Source: Sepiola atlantica (taxonomy: Eukaryota > Mollusca > Cephalopoda > Sepiida > Sepiolidae). From it: a stretch of 64,000 bases of DNA. The notes under the pieces were generated by a model that made no database searches, was not told where the DNA came from, and was given only the letters and a program-made list of their open reading frames with translations. The stretch lies in contig OY744525.1 of the NCBI GenBank assembly GCA_963556195.1, positions 24,746,218 through 24,810,217 of the forward strand, read 5' to 3'. Every line of letters starts with the position of its first letter. The stretch's first letter is position 1. Of this stretch, positions 34,043 through 44,440 are shown piece by piece. Made by a program: the position numbers and the translations under genes.

Positions 34043-34050
<8 letters not shown>
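33301..34050. other. Unassigned sequence, no gene seen
   Basis: Nothing supported apart from a short (TA)n at 33,846. Confidence 0.4.
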
Positions 34051-34103
<53 letters not shown>

Positions 34104-34701
34104 CTAAAAGAATACCCGTCCCAGGACGGGTAAAATTAATTCCATCAACAGAACGGTTTTGCACCACTTTTATGTCACCTTATGAAGATTACAATCAAGA
34201 TATAATGATACTAAACTTTATGTATAGAATCCTTATCCTGATTTTGATCCTACAAAAATGTCTAAAATTTAATGTTTAAGTTTAAGGGGTCTTAAGAAGA
34301 AATTGAAATTCAGGGAATCTTGCATAATTGGTGTCTAATGACTATGAATTAAATTTAAAGCAAATCTGAAATATTTTAATTTTCAAATGTGAGGTGCCGA
34401 CATTATGCTCCCTAAAAGCCTTTAAAATACTCTAAAAAAACGGAAATTTGATAAATATTTATTAACTGATGTCTAATATCTATTGTTAAAATATCTTTAA
34501 AAAATCGGAGGTACATGAATTTTCACGAAGGGCTTCAACTTTATTTTGTACCCCCTTTGCATCACACTAAAACTTAATATAGCCTACATTACAACCCCTT
34601 ATGCTGTGTTCCAAAGTTCATGATGATCTGTTAAATTATTTTGGTGTGAATCCTGTACATACAAATGCATAAACACGTGTCTAACTTTATATAAATAGAG
34701 A
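34104..34701 (-). mobile_element. Non-autonomous Helitron-like element, compact copy
   Basis: Minus-strand 3' hairpin CCCGT...ACGGG followed by TTAG (CTAG with one change). The 5' start on the minus strand is TCTCTATTTATATAAAG, preceded by A. It is 598 bp long and collinear with the 2.56-5.02-kb copy. It has no LTR insertion, and the 21-bp motif is present about 1.5 times (near 34,455-34,485). No coding potential. Confidence 0.78.
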
Positions 34702-35430
34702 TTATGTTTTTTGGACTTTCAATGCTAGACCTAAGTAGCAATGTACCTGATAAATGGATACTTGATTCGATATTTTTCTTCCACCATGTTATTAGCACTA
34801 ATATAATTACATTCGCTTCAGTTTCTTTATGATAATACTTAGGTCCATTACGAATATTGATTTTCCCTTACTCACCTAACAGCTTAATCCCTTTATAAAA
34901 AAAGAAAGTTTCACCATTTGGCTCACTATTTTGACTATCAGATAAATAATTACATATATTTACATTATAATTAATCAACTATTTATTTATTAATATTACT
35001 TGTGTATTATGGTAGTCGGTACAATAATTTTTGAGCAACTAAATGAAATGGTTTTCTATTTAAATGATATACACACTTGATTATTAATCATCAGGATTAC
35101 ATTTTCTAGGATGTAAGCGGCTGCTTCTTATTCATGGACGATGCATTATTTTTATGTTACGTTGATACTCATCTCTATTTCTTTCCATAAATATTTTGTG
35201 TTTTCTTTTGAAAAAAAAATACAAAAAACTAACAATTTTTCTTACAAATGTAAAATATTTTATTACTTTGAATGTCTGCGATGAGAATTGTTTTCGTCCA
35301 ATCGAAAGGCCTCAACTTTATAAACTACATTTGCACATAATAAAAATAATTATATATAAATACTATTCCAATATTATTTACTTTAGTTTTTATTATTTCT
35401 TTTTATACAAATTTTATTTTCTAATAAATG
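34702..35430. other. AT-rich sequence, no gene seen
   Basis: Nothing supported. Confidence 0.4.
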
Positions 35431-35434
35431 GTCA

Positions 35435-35610
35435 ACCATAGTTGAGGGCAACCCGAGGGCTCCCTTTTTATTAGCTGAAGTGTAGGAGAGGGCGCCGTTT
35501 AGCAAGGGGGCATCAACTACCATTTTTTTAGTCTTTAGTCTGACTCGATCGAGGATTGAACCCCGGTCTCCTGGCCAATTAGCGAAAACCATAACCTTCA
35601 TGCCAAATAA
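35435..35610 (-). mobile_element. tRNA-derived SINE, family S, copy 1
   Basis: On the minus strand a B-box-like GGGGTTCAATCC (about 35,555) and an upstream A-box-like segment fit a tRNA head. The body holds 'agttgagggcaacccgaggg' and 'ctccctttttatt', matching 47.36-47.56 kb ('agttgaagacaacccgaagg', 'ttcccttttcatt') with the same 'gactcgat..gaggattgaac' segment. Confidence 0.72.
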
Positions 35611-35639
35611 TAATGTTTTATTTAATAGTGCGTTGTATT

Positions 35640-36100
35640 ATTAGACTTTTAACACCTAATTAAAATTATATAATATGGATACTACGAAACCATTTTCGGG
35701 TAAAAATACTTAACAATAAATTATAACAGACATGAAGTTGTTTTCTTTTTTTGAATTTTTATTCACACAAAAAGCGTACAAATAGACACAGGAGCAAGGG
35801 AGATAACTCTGTTTTATGATTACTTTCATGTTAGATTTTTACACAAGCATCCATATTGGATTACAAAAATATAATGACAAAATTTAAACGCATTTTTCAG
35901 ACTTTTATTAAAAAATTAAATCCTTTAACATTAACTATATTTACACCTCTTTTTCTCTGGTCCCTCTTCCAGCCAATATATCTCTACCAGGGCATGGGCG
36001 GTTTAAGATTTTAAACATATCGGAAAATAGTTAACAAACAAATTTAATTTCACAAACTTTCAAAGGGCTGGGAGCAGGAGTTTATTGGGTTACTCACTTT
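35640..36100. other. AT-rich sequence, no gene seen
   Basis: Probably part of the Helitron-like element ending at 36,131. Confidence 0.4.
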
Positions 36101-36131
36101 GTCTTGGGTAATGCCGGGACGGGTCAGCTAG
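36101..36131 (+). mobile_element. Helitron-like 3' terminus
   Basis: 'cttgggtaatgccggga' forms an imperfect hairpin, then CGGGTCAG, CTAG (36,128-36,131) and T. Confidence 0.65.
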
Positions 36132-36134
36132 TAT

Positions 36135-36640
36135 ATTCTTTTTTTTTCATTAAAAGTTGAAATGTGATTATTGATTCAAATATAAAAGGGGCATAATAAA
36201 TTAATTAATTGTTTGCGTGATTGTTTTTACTCAAGAAACATTTAAAAGGTGTCCAGGGATTTCGAGGTGTATCTTTGTTTCTCATCAAATCATTTGAGAC
36301 CTGCCACTATAAATTCATCAAACGAAATAAATGTTTTAACTCCAACATAGCCGCCATTTCTCTAGAGACGAATGTTTTACTTGTAAACACATTAAGAACC
36401 AATCAAGGGATACATATAAACAACATCAGCTACTTGTTCGCTTATTTAAACATTATTTGGATGTTGTTTTTTTTGATTTTTATTATTCATGAAAAACAAT
36501 GGATGCCCTCTGATAGGGTGCATGTGCAGTATAATGAAGCAAAGGTTGAACAATCCCCAACCGCACTTCTCCTGACCCAGCATTGTAGTGGCCAGAAAAA
36601 AATCCAAGACAACCGGAAGGAATGTTAGGATAAGCAGAGA
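36135..36640. other. Unassigned sequence, no gene seen
   Basis: A 135-codon plus frame (36,221-36,628) contains a hydrophobic stretch but is not recognised. The opposite strand has a 104-codon frame. Neither is supported as a gene. Confidence 0.35.
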
Positions 36641-36649
36641 AAGTATGAT

Positions 36650-37610
36650 TGATATTTAGGAGTTTTCTTTTTAGATTAGTAGCTCTACCATGGCTTGATA
36701 GTCTTATTTGTACTACTAAAAGGTGATCTGCTAAAAATTCCATCCATGGAATCGTTAATTCAAAATCCTTTCTGCAATCCAGCCATATTTGATGCAAATA
36801 AGCTCTGGTCTATGCGTGACTTGTCCACCAAATTTCACTCATGAATGCCCAACAGTCTTTGTTTTATCGCAGTTCAATGGTAATCATACCTGGATACGAT
36901 GTGCATAATTGCCAGTAACTCTGAAACTCCTTTCACGGCACTACCTTGATTTTAGCTGTGATGGCCCTTTTTTAGTTGTGACGACCGTTTTTAGTTGTGA
37001 CGGGCCCTTTTTTAGTTGTGACGACCCTTTTTTAGCTGTGAAGACCCCTTTTTAGTTGTGACGGCCCTTTTTTAGTTGTGACGACCGTTTTTAGTTGTGA
37101 CGACCCTTTTTTAGTTGTGACGACCGTTTTTAGTTGTGACGACCCCTTTTTAGTTGTGACGAACCTTTTTTAGTTGTGACGAACCTTTTTAGTTTAAGAA
37201 TATTCTGGGAATTTTTTTGATAGACATTAGTCTTTGAGAGAACCTCACAGACAAAAATCTTGGAGGTTATGGTCCGTTGAGTGTGAAGCCCATTCAGGAT
37301 CACCCCCTCTACTGATTAGAAGATAATCAAAGTTCCCCCCCCCCCCACATATTATTGAATGGCAAGAAGACAAAGACTGTTGGCATTCATGACTGAAACT
37401 TGGTGGACAAGTCAGACATAAACTGAAGTTCATTTGAACCAAATATGATTGGATTTCAGAGAGGATTATGAATTTTGTTAACGATTTTATTTGTAGTATA
37501 TTTGGGGGGTGGGGGGCATCCTGTATTTAACCATAACTAGGGAGATTAAATTTTTCCTTCTAGACTAGTTGCTCTACCATGACTTGATAGTCCTGTTTGC
37601 TCTATTATTT
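36650..37610. repeat. Segmental repeats around a 20-bp array
   Basis: 36,815-36,880 and 37,355-37,425 are inverted copies ('gacttgtccaccaa', 'catgaatgcc', 'caacagtctttgt'). 36,658-36,720 and 37,545-37,605 are direct copies ('gctctaccatg', 'cttgatagtc'). Family unknown. Confidence 0.75.
36955..37195. repeat. 19-21-bp minisatellite, about 12 copies
   Basis: Unit 'tttttagttgtgacgaccc' with one-base length changes in the T run. Confidence 0.95.
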
Positions 37611-37779
37611 CAAAATAGCTGTACGGATAAAAGACCGATATTGATACCTTCCTCAAATCTATTAACGAAAATGACTTTACAGACACTTACCCTTCTAAAC
37701 TTATGCTACCTTTTATTCACAAATAGAGTCAGATCAGTAAACTTCTACCATTACTAACCAGCAGAGCGTTACCACTGTC

Positions 37780-38255
37780 GACCAAGGGAAGAGTCTATCA
37801 GGCATGTGTACGAAGCGTGATGATTTATGAAAGTGAAACCTGGCCAGTGAGGGTTGAGGACATGCGTTGCCTGGAGAGCAATGATATGAGAATGATATGA
37901 TGGATGTGTAATATGAGTCTTAAAGACAAGCTTAGTTCTGATGACCTCAGAGGAATATTAAACGTGGCCAGTATAGGGAGATGTGTGCAGAACAAGAGAC
38001 TTCATTCGTTTGGTCAGGTTGAAAGAATGGATGAGAGTTCATCAGTTAGTAGATGTAGAAAGTTGAGATAGCAGGTTCAGTTCACAGAGGAAGGCCAAGG
38101 AAGACAGGGGAGAAGTAATAAAAATGGACTAGAGAGAAACAGGGATAAATAAAGACCTGTCCAGAGATAGGTTAGTTTGGAAGTTAATTACTTAAAGCCG
38201 TCCAAGGCATGCCAGCATGTAAAACGGACATTTAGCCAAATATGATAATGAAGGT
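37780..38255 (+). pseudogene. LINE reverse transcriptase C-terminus and 3' tail
   Basis: From about 37,817 the frame reads VMIYESETWPVRVEDMRCLE, then MRMI-stop-WMC, SLKDKLSSDDLRGILNV and HSFGQVERMDE. This is the well-known C-terminal region of invertebrate non-LTR retrotransposons (Y-SETW, R-RW-GHVERM). A TGA interrupts the frame where an Arg codon (CGA) is expected, and further stops follow. The tail 'aaagccgtccaaggcatgcc', 'agcatgtaaaacggacat' is shared with 10.9 and 51.3 kb. Inactive 5'-truncated copy. Confidence 0.8.
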
Positions 38256-38274
38256 GATGGTCAAGTATCAAAAT

Positions 38275-38302
38275 ACTGACCAGGCTCAACATTCATTGAT
38301 TT
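38275..38302 (-). pseudogene. Short 5S rRNA-derived remnant
   Basis: 'aatactgaccaggctcaac' matches the same segment of the 5S-derived elements at 5.65 and 38.92 kb. Confidence 0.4.
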
Positions 38303-38640
38303 AACCCGAACCCTATTTTCAGGTGATCACGGATTAAGTATATACTTTGAACAAAGATTAAAAAAATAAAAAAGTTTTCATAATTGGTTTGTTTTTGCTT
38401 TTTTTTTGGGGGGGGGGGGGGTTCATAATTTGTTTTAATTTTAATATCTACAAAAAAATCAATTGGACAAAGTAATGTTTTTAAAAGTAATCAGAATATG
38501 CTCACCTGAGGGTAGAACCGGCACTAGAGCTTGAAACCGGTTTTAACCGGTTTACATATGATGGTCACTAAAACTCAAACCGATATTAATGTTTGTAGTT
38601 TTTTCTTTAATTTCATTCTATTTCGGGTGCACCGTTTTTA
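38303..38640. other. Unassigned sequence, no gene seen
   Basis: Contains a poly-G run at 38,409 and 'ccggttttaaccggttt' at about 38,537. Confidence 0.4.
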
Positions 38641-38644
38641 ACAT

Positions 38645-38957
38645 GGAATGTGCGACGATGTTAATACTTACAATACAGATCACAGTTTAAAGTTTTACAC
38701 CCTTGCACCTACCTACCTTGTACGGCATTCACTCTGGAGGGGTCGAACCGGCTTCCTCCAAAAGAGGAAGTTTTATGCAAGTATCAATTCAAAAGCGGTC
38801 CCAGTCACATGCATCTCCCGGTTAGGGAAGATGACGACGTTAGGTTTTTGCAGGGAGATGTCGACGTCCTTCTACATACAGCGCCTGGTATTCCCAAATC
38901 GTCACCCATCTGGTACTGGCCAGGCTCCACGTTGCTTAACTTTGGTGATCTAATGAG
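38645..38957 (-). mobile_element. 5S rRNA-derived element, better preserved
   Basis: 38,876-38,957 is the reverse complement of roughly the last 80 nt of 5S rRNA: tacagcgcctggtattccca, then cacccatctggtactggcca, then gttgcttaac and ttNNgtgatct. It covers the internal control region with about a quarter of positions changed. The 5' part of 5S is missing. The adjoining body (ggcttcctccaaaagagg, agggaagatgacgacg) is presumably the SINE body. Confidence 0.72.
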
Positions 38958-38959
38958 TA

Positions 38960-39760
38960 TGCCGTATACACTCTTATACACCATGCACAAATGAAATACA
39001 TTTTTAAACTTCTTACTTCGAAAGGTTAACACCGGTTCCAATAGGAGGTCGTTTTACTGTAAGTCTGAATGAGGCAATGACCCCCTACTCCTCTGAAAAC
39101 TCTTAAAATGATACATTTTTCCAAATTTGTTCACGATAATCTGAAAGTTTGGCATCAATCGATATCAATTCATGAAGAAAAAAAAATGAAGGTTTTGAAA
39201 ATGGCTAACACTTAAACTCTGTTTTGAGAATCATCGGCTCCAAATCACCTGACCAGAGTGGGCTAGGGTTAGGGAGACACTAAGAAGAATGATTTCAGAA
39301 GCCTTAAGGTCTCCTTAATTTGTATCTCCTTACTTAAAATGGTATCAGAAAAGATATATAGTCATTTTTAACAATAGCAATATATTACAAAAGCAAAAAT
39401 AAACGTTGCTGTGCATGAGTGTTACACTTGAATTCTGTCTTGAAGCCACTCCTTTTGAAAATAACTATGATATTAAATTTGAACAGTTGTCTATATATGT
39501 TGTGGCCCTGTTTTAAGGGACCGAAATGAAGACACGAACACGGTATAAAGTAGAAACAAGTGTATTAAGAAAAGAGAGTACAGAGGGAAGAAATATGCGC
39601 CTGGTAAGTAGAGTTCGACTATCTTACTGGATTTCTCTACTACTGGCGAGAGTTAATTGCCGTTGGCATTTATTGAGTAAAAGAGGAAGAGTCCATGTTC
39701 TACATAGGTAAGTCACCATAACAATATAATACTTATCTATCCATATAATAGTACAACTGT
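38960..39760. other. Unassigned sequence, no gene seen
   Basis: Includes 'tgttgtggccctgttttaag' at about 39,500, which loosely resembles 'tgttgtagacccgtgctagg' at about 41,245; both could be LTR starts, unproved. Confidence 0.35.
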
Positions 39761-39794
39761 GAGGAACGTGAATGTTTATTTATGCATGAATGTT

Positions 39795-40006
39795 TCAGAT
39801 GATGAGAGGAATGGCGAATGGTGTAAATAAATGAAGAATAACAATAGAAGTGGTGAGAGAAATGGAATGATGTAAATAATTAAAAGAGAAAGAGAGAGTA
39901 AAAGAAGAGAGAGACGGAGGAAGAAAAAGGAATAGGAAGGGAGGAAGAAGGGGAAGAGAGATGGTAGAAAAAATGGAAAGAGAAGAGAGAGGAAAAGAAA
40001 GATGGA

Positions 40007-40037
<31 letters not shown>

Positions 40038-40100
40038 GAAAGAGAGAGAGAGAGAGAGAGAGCAGGGGGTTGAAAAGAGAAGAGGAAGAGAGAAAAGAGA
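39795..40100. repeat. GA-rich tract with (TA)n and (GA)n
   Basis: Purine-rich plus strand with TA repeats at 40,008-40,037 and GA repeats to 40,062. Confidence 0.9.
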
Positions 40101-40324
40101 GAAGGTCTATTATGACATCACAATATATTCTGAAATCCTTTGACTTTGTGAAAATTGGACGTGTCGAATAGTGGTTGTTTAATCGCTTGATTCTGGTATT
40201 TAAAATATTGAAATTATTAAACCTGGCAAACCTACTTTTCTGCTTCTGAATTTTTGAGATGAGGATTGATAATTTGTATAATTTTGATTATTCAGACTAC
40301 TATTCTCATATGTAGTTTTATTCT

Positions 40325-40385
40325 CACAACGTTTCGGTCGATGTAACCTCCGACCTTCATCAAGTGTATCTTGTTGAACCCAGGA
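40325..40385 (-). ncRNA. Hammerhead-like motif, decayed
   Basis: On the minus strand: TTGATGA (first core base changed), stem II GGTCG/CGACC (5 bp), GAAAC. No clear helix III or cleavage triplet. Confidence 0.35.
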
Positions 40386-40521
40386 ATCTGCACGGAACTT
40401 CGAACGGAACCCTTTATTTAATCCACAGGGGTAGCATGCTCTCATTCCGTCAGACATGACCGGGTAGAAGTCTTCAGTAATTCACAATTCCTAGTATCGT
40501 CTGCACTGAGGATTGTCTGCA

Positions 40522-40610
40522 AGGATCCATGGCGCAACGGATAAAGTACTAAGTAAAATTCAGTTTTAGATGCAGTCTTCTGAAGGTTGAAGGTTCAATC
40601 CTCAGTGCGG
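40522..40610 (+). mobile_element. tRNA-Arg-like sequence at foldback centre
   Basis: A box TGGCGCAACGGATA (40,530-40,543), as in animal tRNA-Arg, and B box GGTTCAATCC (40,592-40,601). The spacing is longer than in an uninterrupted tRNA and the acceptor ends do not pair, so a SINE head or pseudogene is likelier than a gene. tRNA-Arg-derived SINEs are known from octopus. Confidence 0.5.
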
Positions 40611-40754
40611 GCGATACTAGGAATTGTGAATTACTGAAGACTTCTACCCGGTCATGGCTGACGGAATGAGAGCATGCTACCCCTGTGGGATTAAATAAAG
40701 GGTTCCGTTCGAAATTCCGTGCAGATTCACAAGTTCGACAGAAAGATTCCCGAG

Positions 40755-40815
40755 TTTGATAAGATACACCTGAAGAAGGTCGGAGGTTATATCAGCCGAA
40801 ACATTGTGAGAATAA
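40755..40815 (+). ncRNA. Hammerhead-like motif, decayed (partner arm)
   Basis: CTGAAGA, stem II GGTCG with CAGCC (one mismatch, one wobble), GAAAC. It is the inverted counterpart of 40,325-40,385. Confidence 0.35.
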
Positions 40816-40900
40816 CACTCAAGATGAGAACAGTAGTCCGAATTATCCAAATTATACTTTTACACTTTATCTATTTATCTATTGTACAATGTACCAATGT

Positions 40901-40927
40901 TGACCCAACGGGTCACTGCTCGTCTAA
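40901..40927 (+). mobile_element. Helitron-like 3' terminus, family B
   Basis: Hairpin TGACCC-AAC-GGGTCA (40,901-40,915), CTGCTCGT, CTAA (40,924-40,927), then T. Confidence 0.65.
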
Positions 40928-41024
40928 TATATGATTTATTAAATGAATGTTGAGAATCTCATTACAATTGGATAATTATATGATTGTAAGCGATTAGAAA
41001 ACTGAGCACATTGAATTGTTTACA

Positions 41025-41262
41025 AGTTGGAGGCCCTTATCATAAATATGGTGGAGGATGAGCCCCTAGCACCAACAGTGATCTCCACTTGTCAATCTCT
41101 AACACAACCTAATGAAGTAGATCACAGGACTGCTTCCCTGCAGACTACAACATGGTTGTATTCAAGTCCTATGTCACCAAATACTTTTCGAGCGGTCCTC
41201 TTAAGTTATCAAATTTTGTCCATCCTGTCCATTTTTGGTTATTGTTGTAGACCCGTGCTAGG
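41025..41262 (+). pseudogene. LINE 3' end, truncated
   Basis: 'ctgcttccctgcagactaca', 'catggttgtattcaagtcc' and 'caccaaatacttttcgag' match the 45.75-kb copy in order, corresponding to the RT C-terminal FPADYN..VFKS.V.K-L segment. Confidence 0.6.
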
Positions 41263-41263
41263 G

Positions 41264-42056
41264 GTCACAAAGATAACAACCACAAATTGTGACAGGTTAA
41301 AATATACAATGTATTTATTCATAGCAATACAGTAACGCCACTAAATGTGGTAGGAGATGACCGGATTCCTACCATGCGGTAAAACATGAATAGGAATGTC
41401 CTCTGTTTGAGTCTTTGCAACCATGGTATTTATTATAGATGGTTGCTTCCATTAGTTCTTCAATAGGGGTGATTTGTACCCCACAACAGTTATCTTACTA
41501 ACGGTCCACCCACACAGAATGTGATAAATTACATGTATCAGGAATGATATTATGTTGTTTTTGTTAAATAATATTATCCGTGGAATCATTCCGTGTTAAA
41601 ATCAAAGTATTATTACGCACGAAAACGTGTGAAAAGCACGGTTGAAATCTATGAACTATCGAAGAAATTCGTAAATAATCCCAAGTTCGTCCAATATGGT
41701 CGCCAAGTGCCACGTTTTAGATCGACCGGAATGTGTTGAACGAAAAACGAACCCTTCACAGAAAGCAATAACGTTTACAAGAAGTGTTAATAAAAAAAAT
41801 ATTTGTTAACACTAAATTATTTTTATATGTAATTTCAATTTTTGAAATAAAATAATATATATTTATAATTACATATGGCTTTGATTCGTTGTGTTTCTCC
41901 AGGTCGACAATTCTGTTTTTCTATCGCATCGTCCGACATTTTTTTCCCCTCAAGGCGATAAGTTTTTTAAACACGTCTTCTTTTCTATTTTACTAATTAA
42001 TAGTACATTGATTTTACTCAAAAAAACTTCCTACTATCACAATATGAAGAAAAAAA

Positions 42057-42075
<19 letters not shown>
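41264..42075. other. AT-rich sequence, no gene seen
   Basis: Nothing supported. Confidence 0.4.

Positions 42076-42121
<46 letters not shown>
42076..42121. repeat. (TA)n followed by (CA)n
   Basis: Microsatellite preceded by (TC)n. Confidence 0.95.
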
Positions 42122-42123
<2 letters not shown>

Positions 42124-42149
42124 TATTTTACAATAAATATTTACTTTTC

Positions 42150-42300
42150 TGTGAGGGAGGACCGTTAGTAGGATAACCCATCTTTTTCAATCCTCTCATG
42201 GTGTTGTTCGCCGTCCAGCTGATAATCTCATAAACCCTTATCCTCAAATGGCTTTTGGCCTTGGTAAGTGGTGACTCATTGTTGTATAAATAAAAGAAAA
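42150..42300 (+). mobile_element. LINE 3' tail
   Basis: 'gtgttgttcgccgtccagct', 'ataaacccttatcctcaaat', 'ggcttttggccttggtaagt' match 45.86-45.95 and 6.27-6.32 kb. Confidence 0.65.
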
Positions 42301-42850
42301 GTGTTTATGCTTCAGACTCAACATGGGTAGCAAAAAATCGCCTGACTTTGATAGCAAAGCTGGCCATTTGCAATTAGGGTCGGTTGGCAATGCAAAAACT
42401 GTCATTGTTTGACGTATGACAAGTGGAAATATTATCCACTAGATGATGCCTTTACGCATGTCTCCAAAAGAGTTGTGGTAAAAATATTGTTGAAAGAAAT
42501 AGAAAATAATTGTGCAGCATCGCTAGTAAAACAAAAAAAGTTTTAAATAAAAAAAAAGTTTCTTTATTCGGAAAAAAAAAATTATACTTTTTTCTTTCTC
42601 TATCACATCGACACAACCTCCAGTGAGTTCAGATTCCTTTAAACATCTCATTTGAAAGCTCCTAATAGTTTTTATGTATTGTAAATTATTTAGCTTTTTT
42701 TTAATTTAAAAGAATCATAAATTAAACTTGTTTCTAGTTTGTCCACATTTTCACCTTTTGACCGATATGCTCTCCAGCCTTCAGTTGGTTAATACTCTTT
42801 TATGTGTCAGGTGAGTCATCAGAAGTTAAACTAAGTTTACCCAAAAGTAC
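42300..42850. other. Unassigned sequence, no gene seen
   Basis: Nothing supported. Confidence 0.4.
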
Positions 42851-42859
42851 ATACTAGCG

Positions 42860-43190
42860 GGGGTTGCCTTTTGGCTAAGATCAAAGTGTAGTATCTGTTC
42901 CGATGGATACTGCACGCCTGTCCTGTGCAGTTCTAGGAGGTCCACCCTCCCAGGCTTCGCCTTCCCTCTTTGGGGAGGAGTAAGTTTATTGCTTACTGTC
43001 TGAGGCGCCCCTACCGGGGAATGCCGACGGGGCTGCCCAGGCAATTTTTAAATGGCCAGAGTGCTCACCTCTCGAGCGCTGGCTTTTCAACCCCCACTTT
43101 CTCGACCCGATCTTGGGTCACATCTTACTTGTGGGAGTAAGATAAAACTGGCCTTGTGCCTAACTCCTGGAGAGGAGTAAATAAAACTAG
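42860..43190 (+). mobile_element. U2 snRNA-derived SINE, copy 2
   Basis: Head 42,864-42,900 reads TTGCCTTTTGGCTAAGATCA then AAGTGTAGTATCTGTTC, essentially U2 snRNA with one extra A. Next come a GC-rich body (aggcgcccctaccgggg, atgccgacggggctgccc), a box shared with other copies (ggccagagtgctcacc, gctggcttttcaacccccac) and a tail (actggccttgtgcctaactc, gagaggagtaaata). The same body occurs on the minus strand at 63.81-64.0 kb. Lacks an Sm site. Confidence 0.85.
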
Positions 43191-43237
43191 CGGGGGGGGG
43201 GGTGTAGCTCCTGCAGAACCTCCTCCCACTGCTACTA

Positions 43238-43260
43238 CTACTACTACTACTACTACTACA
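43238..43260. repeat. (CTA)n microsatellite
   Basis: Seven to eight CTA triplets. Confidence 0.9.
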
Positions 43261-43504
43261 GCTATCACCAGTTTCTCACAATTTTGGGCACAGATGAAAT
43301 GATCTGATCTGGAGTAGGGTTGAGTATAGACTCAAGAAAGCTTCTTTTCTCAAAGCTGGAAGATTACAAAGAAAATCCCGAATCTTAGGTGGAACTAGGG
43401 AGAGATTGGGAAAAGAAAAGAGAAGGAAGTAACTCAATAGGCCAATATGAATAAAACAAAATACATCTTTAAAAAAAATAGGAAAAAAAATAAACATAAG
43501 AATG

Positions 43505-44440
43505 AATTCTTCAGATGCGTCCATTCAATCTGTGTGTTTAAAGTATAGAAAATGATATTTCAAACTTAAATATGACAGACTGACGAAAATGCTATTTTAA
43601 GCTAAAGCATCAAAGACTGAAGAAAATGCAATTTTAAACTTAAACTTTTCAACGAAAATGCTGTTAAAAACTTAAGAATGACAGACTAAATAAAATGCTA
43701 TTTTAAGCTTAAGCGTGACAGACTAAATAAAATGATATTTTTAACTTAAGCGTGACAGACTAAATAAAATGATATTTTGAACTCGAGCGTGACAGACTAA
43801 ATGAAATGCTATTTTGAACTTAAGCATGACAGACTAAATCAAATGCTATTTTGAACTTAAGCGTGACAGACTAAATAAAATGCTATTTTGAACTTGAGCA
43901 TGACAGACTAAATAAAATGCAATTTAAGACTTAAGAATGACAGACTAAATAAAATGCTATTTTAAGCTTAAGCATGACAGACTAAATAAAATGCTATTTT
44001 AAGCTTAAGCATGACAGACTAAATAAAATGCTATTTTAAGCTTAAGCATGACAGACTAAATAAAATGCTATTTTAAGCTTAAGCATGACAGACTAAATAA
44101 AATGCTATTTTAAGCTTAAGCATGACAGACTAAATAAAATGCTATTTTAAGCTTAAGCATGACAGACTAAATAAAATGCTATTTTAAGCTTAAGCATGAC
44201 AAACTAAATAAAATGCTATTTTAAGCTTAAGCATGACAAACTAAATAAAATGCTATTTTAAGCTTAAGCATGACAGACTAAATAAAATGCTATTTTGAAC
44301 TTAAGCGTGACAAACTAAATAAAATGCTATTTAAAGCTTAAGCGTCACAGACTAAATAAAATTCTATTTTGAACTTAAGCATGACAGACAAATAAAAATG
44401 CTATTTTAAACTTAAGCATGACAAACCAACCGACTAATGG
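43505..44440. repeat. 'gacagactaaataaaatgct' array, locus 3
   Basis: About 22 units of 38-39 bp: 'gacagactaaataaaatgct' + 'attttaagcttaagcat'. The central units (about 43,960-44,280) are nearly identical, the edges diverged, as expected for a homogenising tandem array. It begins after 'tgcgtccattcaatctgtgt'. Confidence 0.95.

Larger units (their letters stand above)
40200..40870. mobile_element. Large foldback with hammerhead-like cores and tRNA-like centre
   Basis: Arms of about 300 bp: 40,441-40,515 pairs almost perfectly with 40,596-40,670 (ctcattccgtcag..., gggtagaagtcttcagtaat, cacaattcctagtatcg). Outer parts (40,325-40,440 and 40,680-40,830) pair with more mismatches. The unpaired 80-bp centre is tRNA-like. 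Confidence 0.88.

Noticed and set aside
38876..38957. Functional 5S rRNA gene
   Set aside because: The 5' third is absent, about a quarter of positions differ and no T-run terminator is in place.
40522..40610. Functional tRNA-Arg gene
   Set aside because: A and B boxes are present but acceptor and anticodon stems cannot be formed.
42864..42920. Functional U2 snRNA gene
   Set aside because: Only the first part of U2 is present; Sm site, later stem-loops and a proximal sequence element are missing and the sequence continues into a SINE body.
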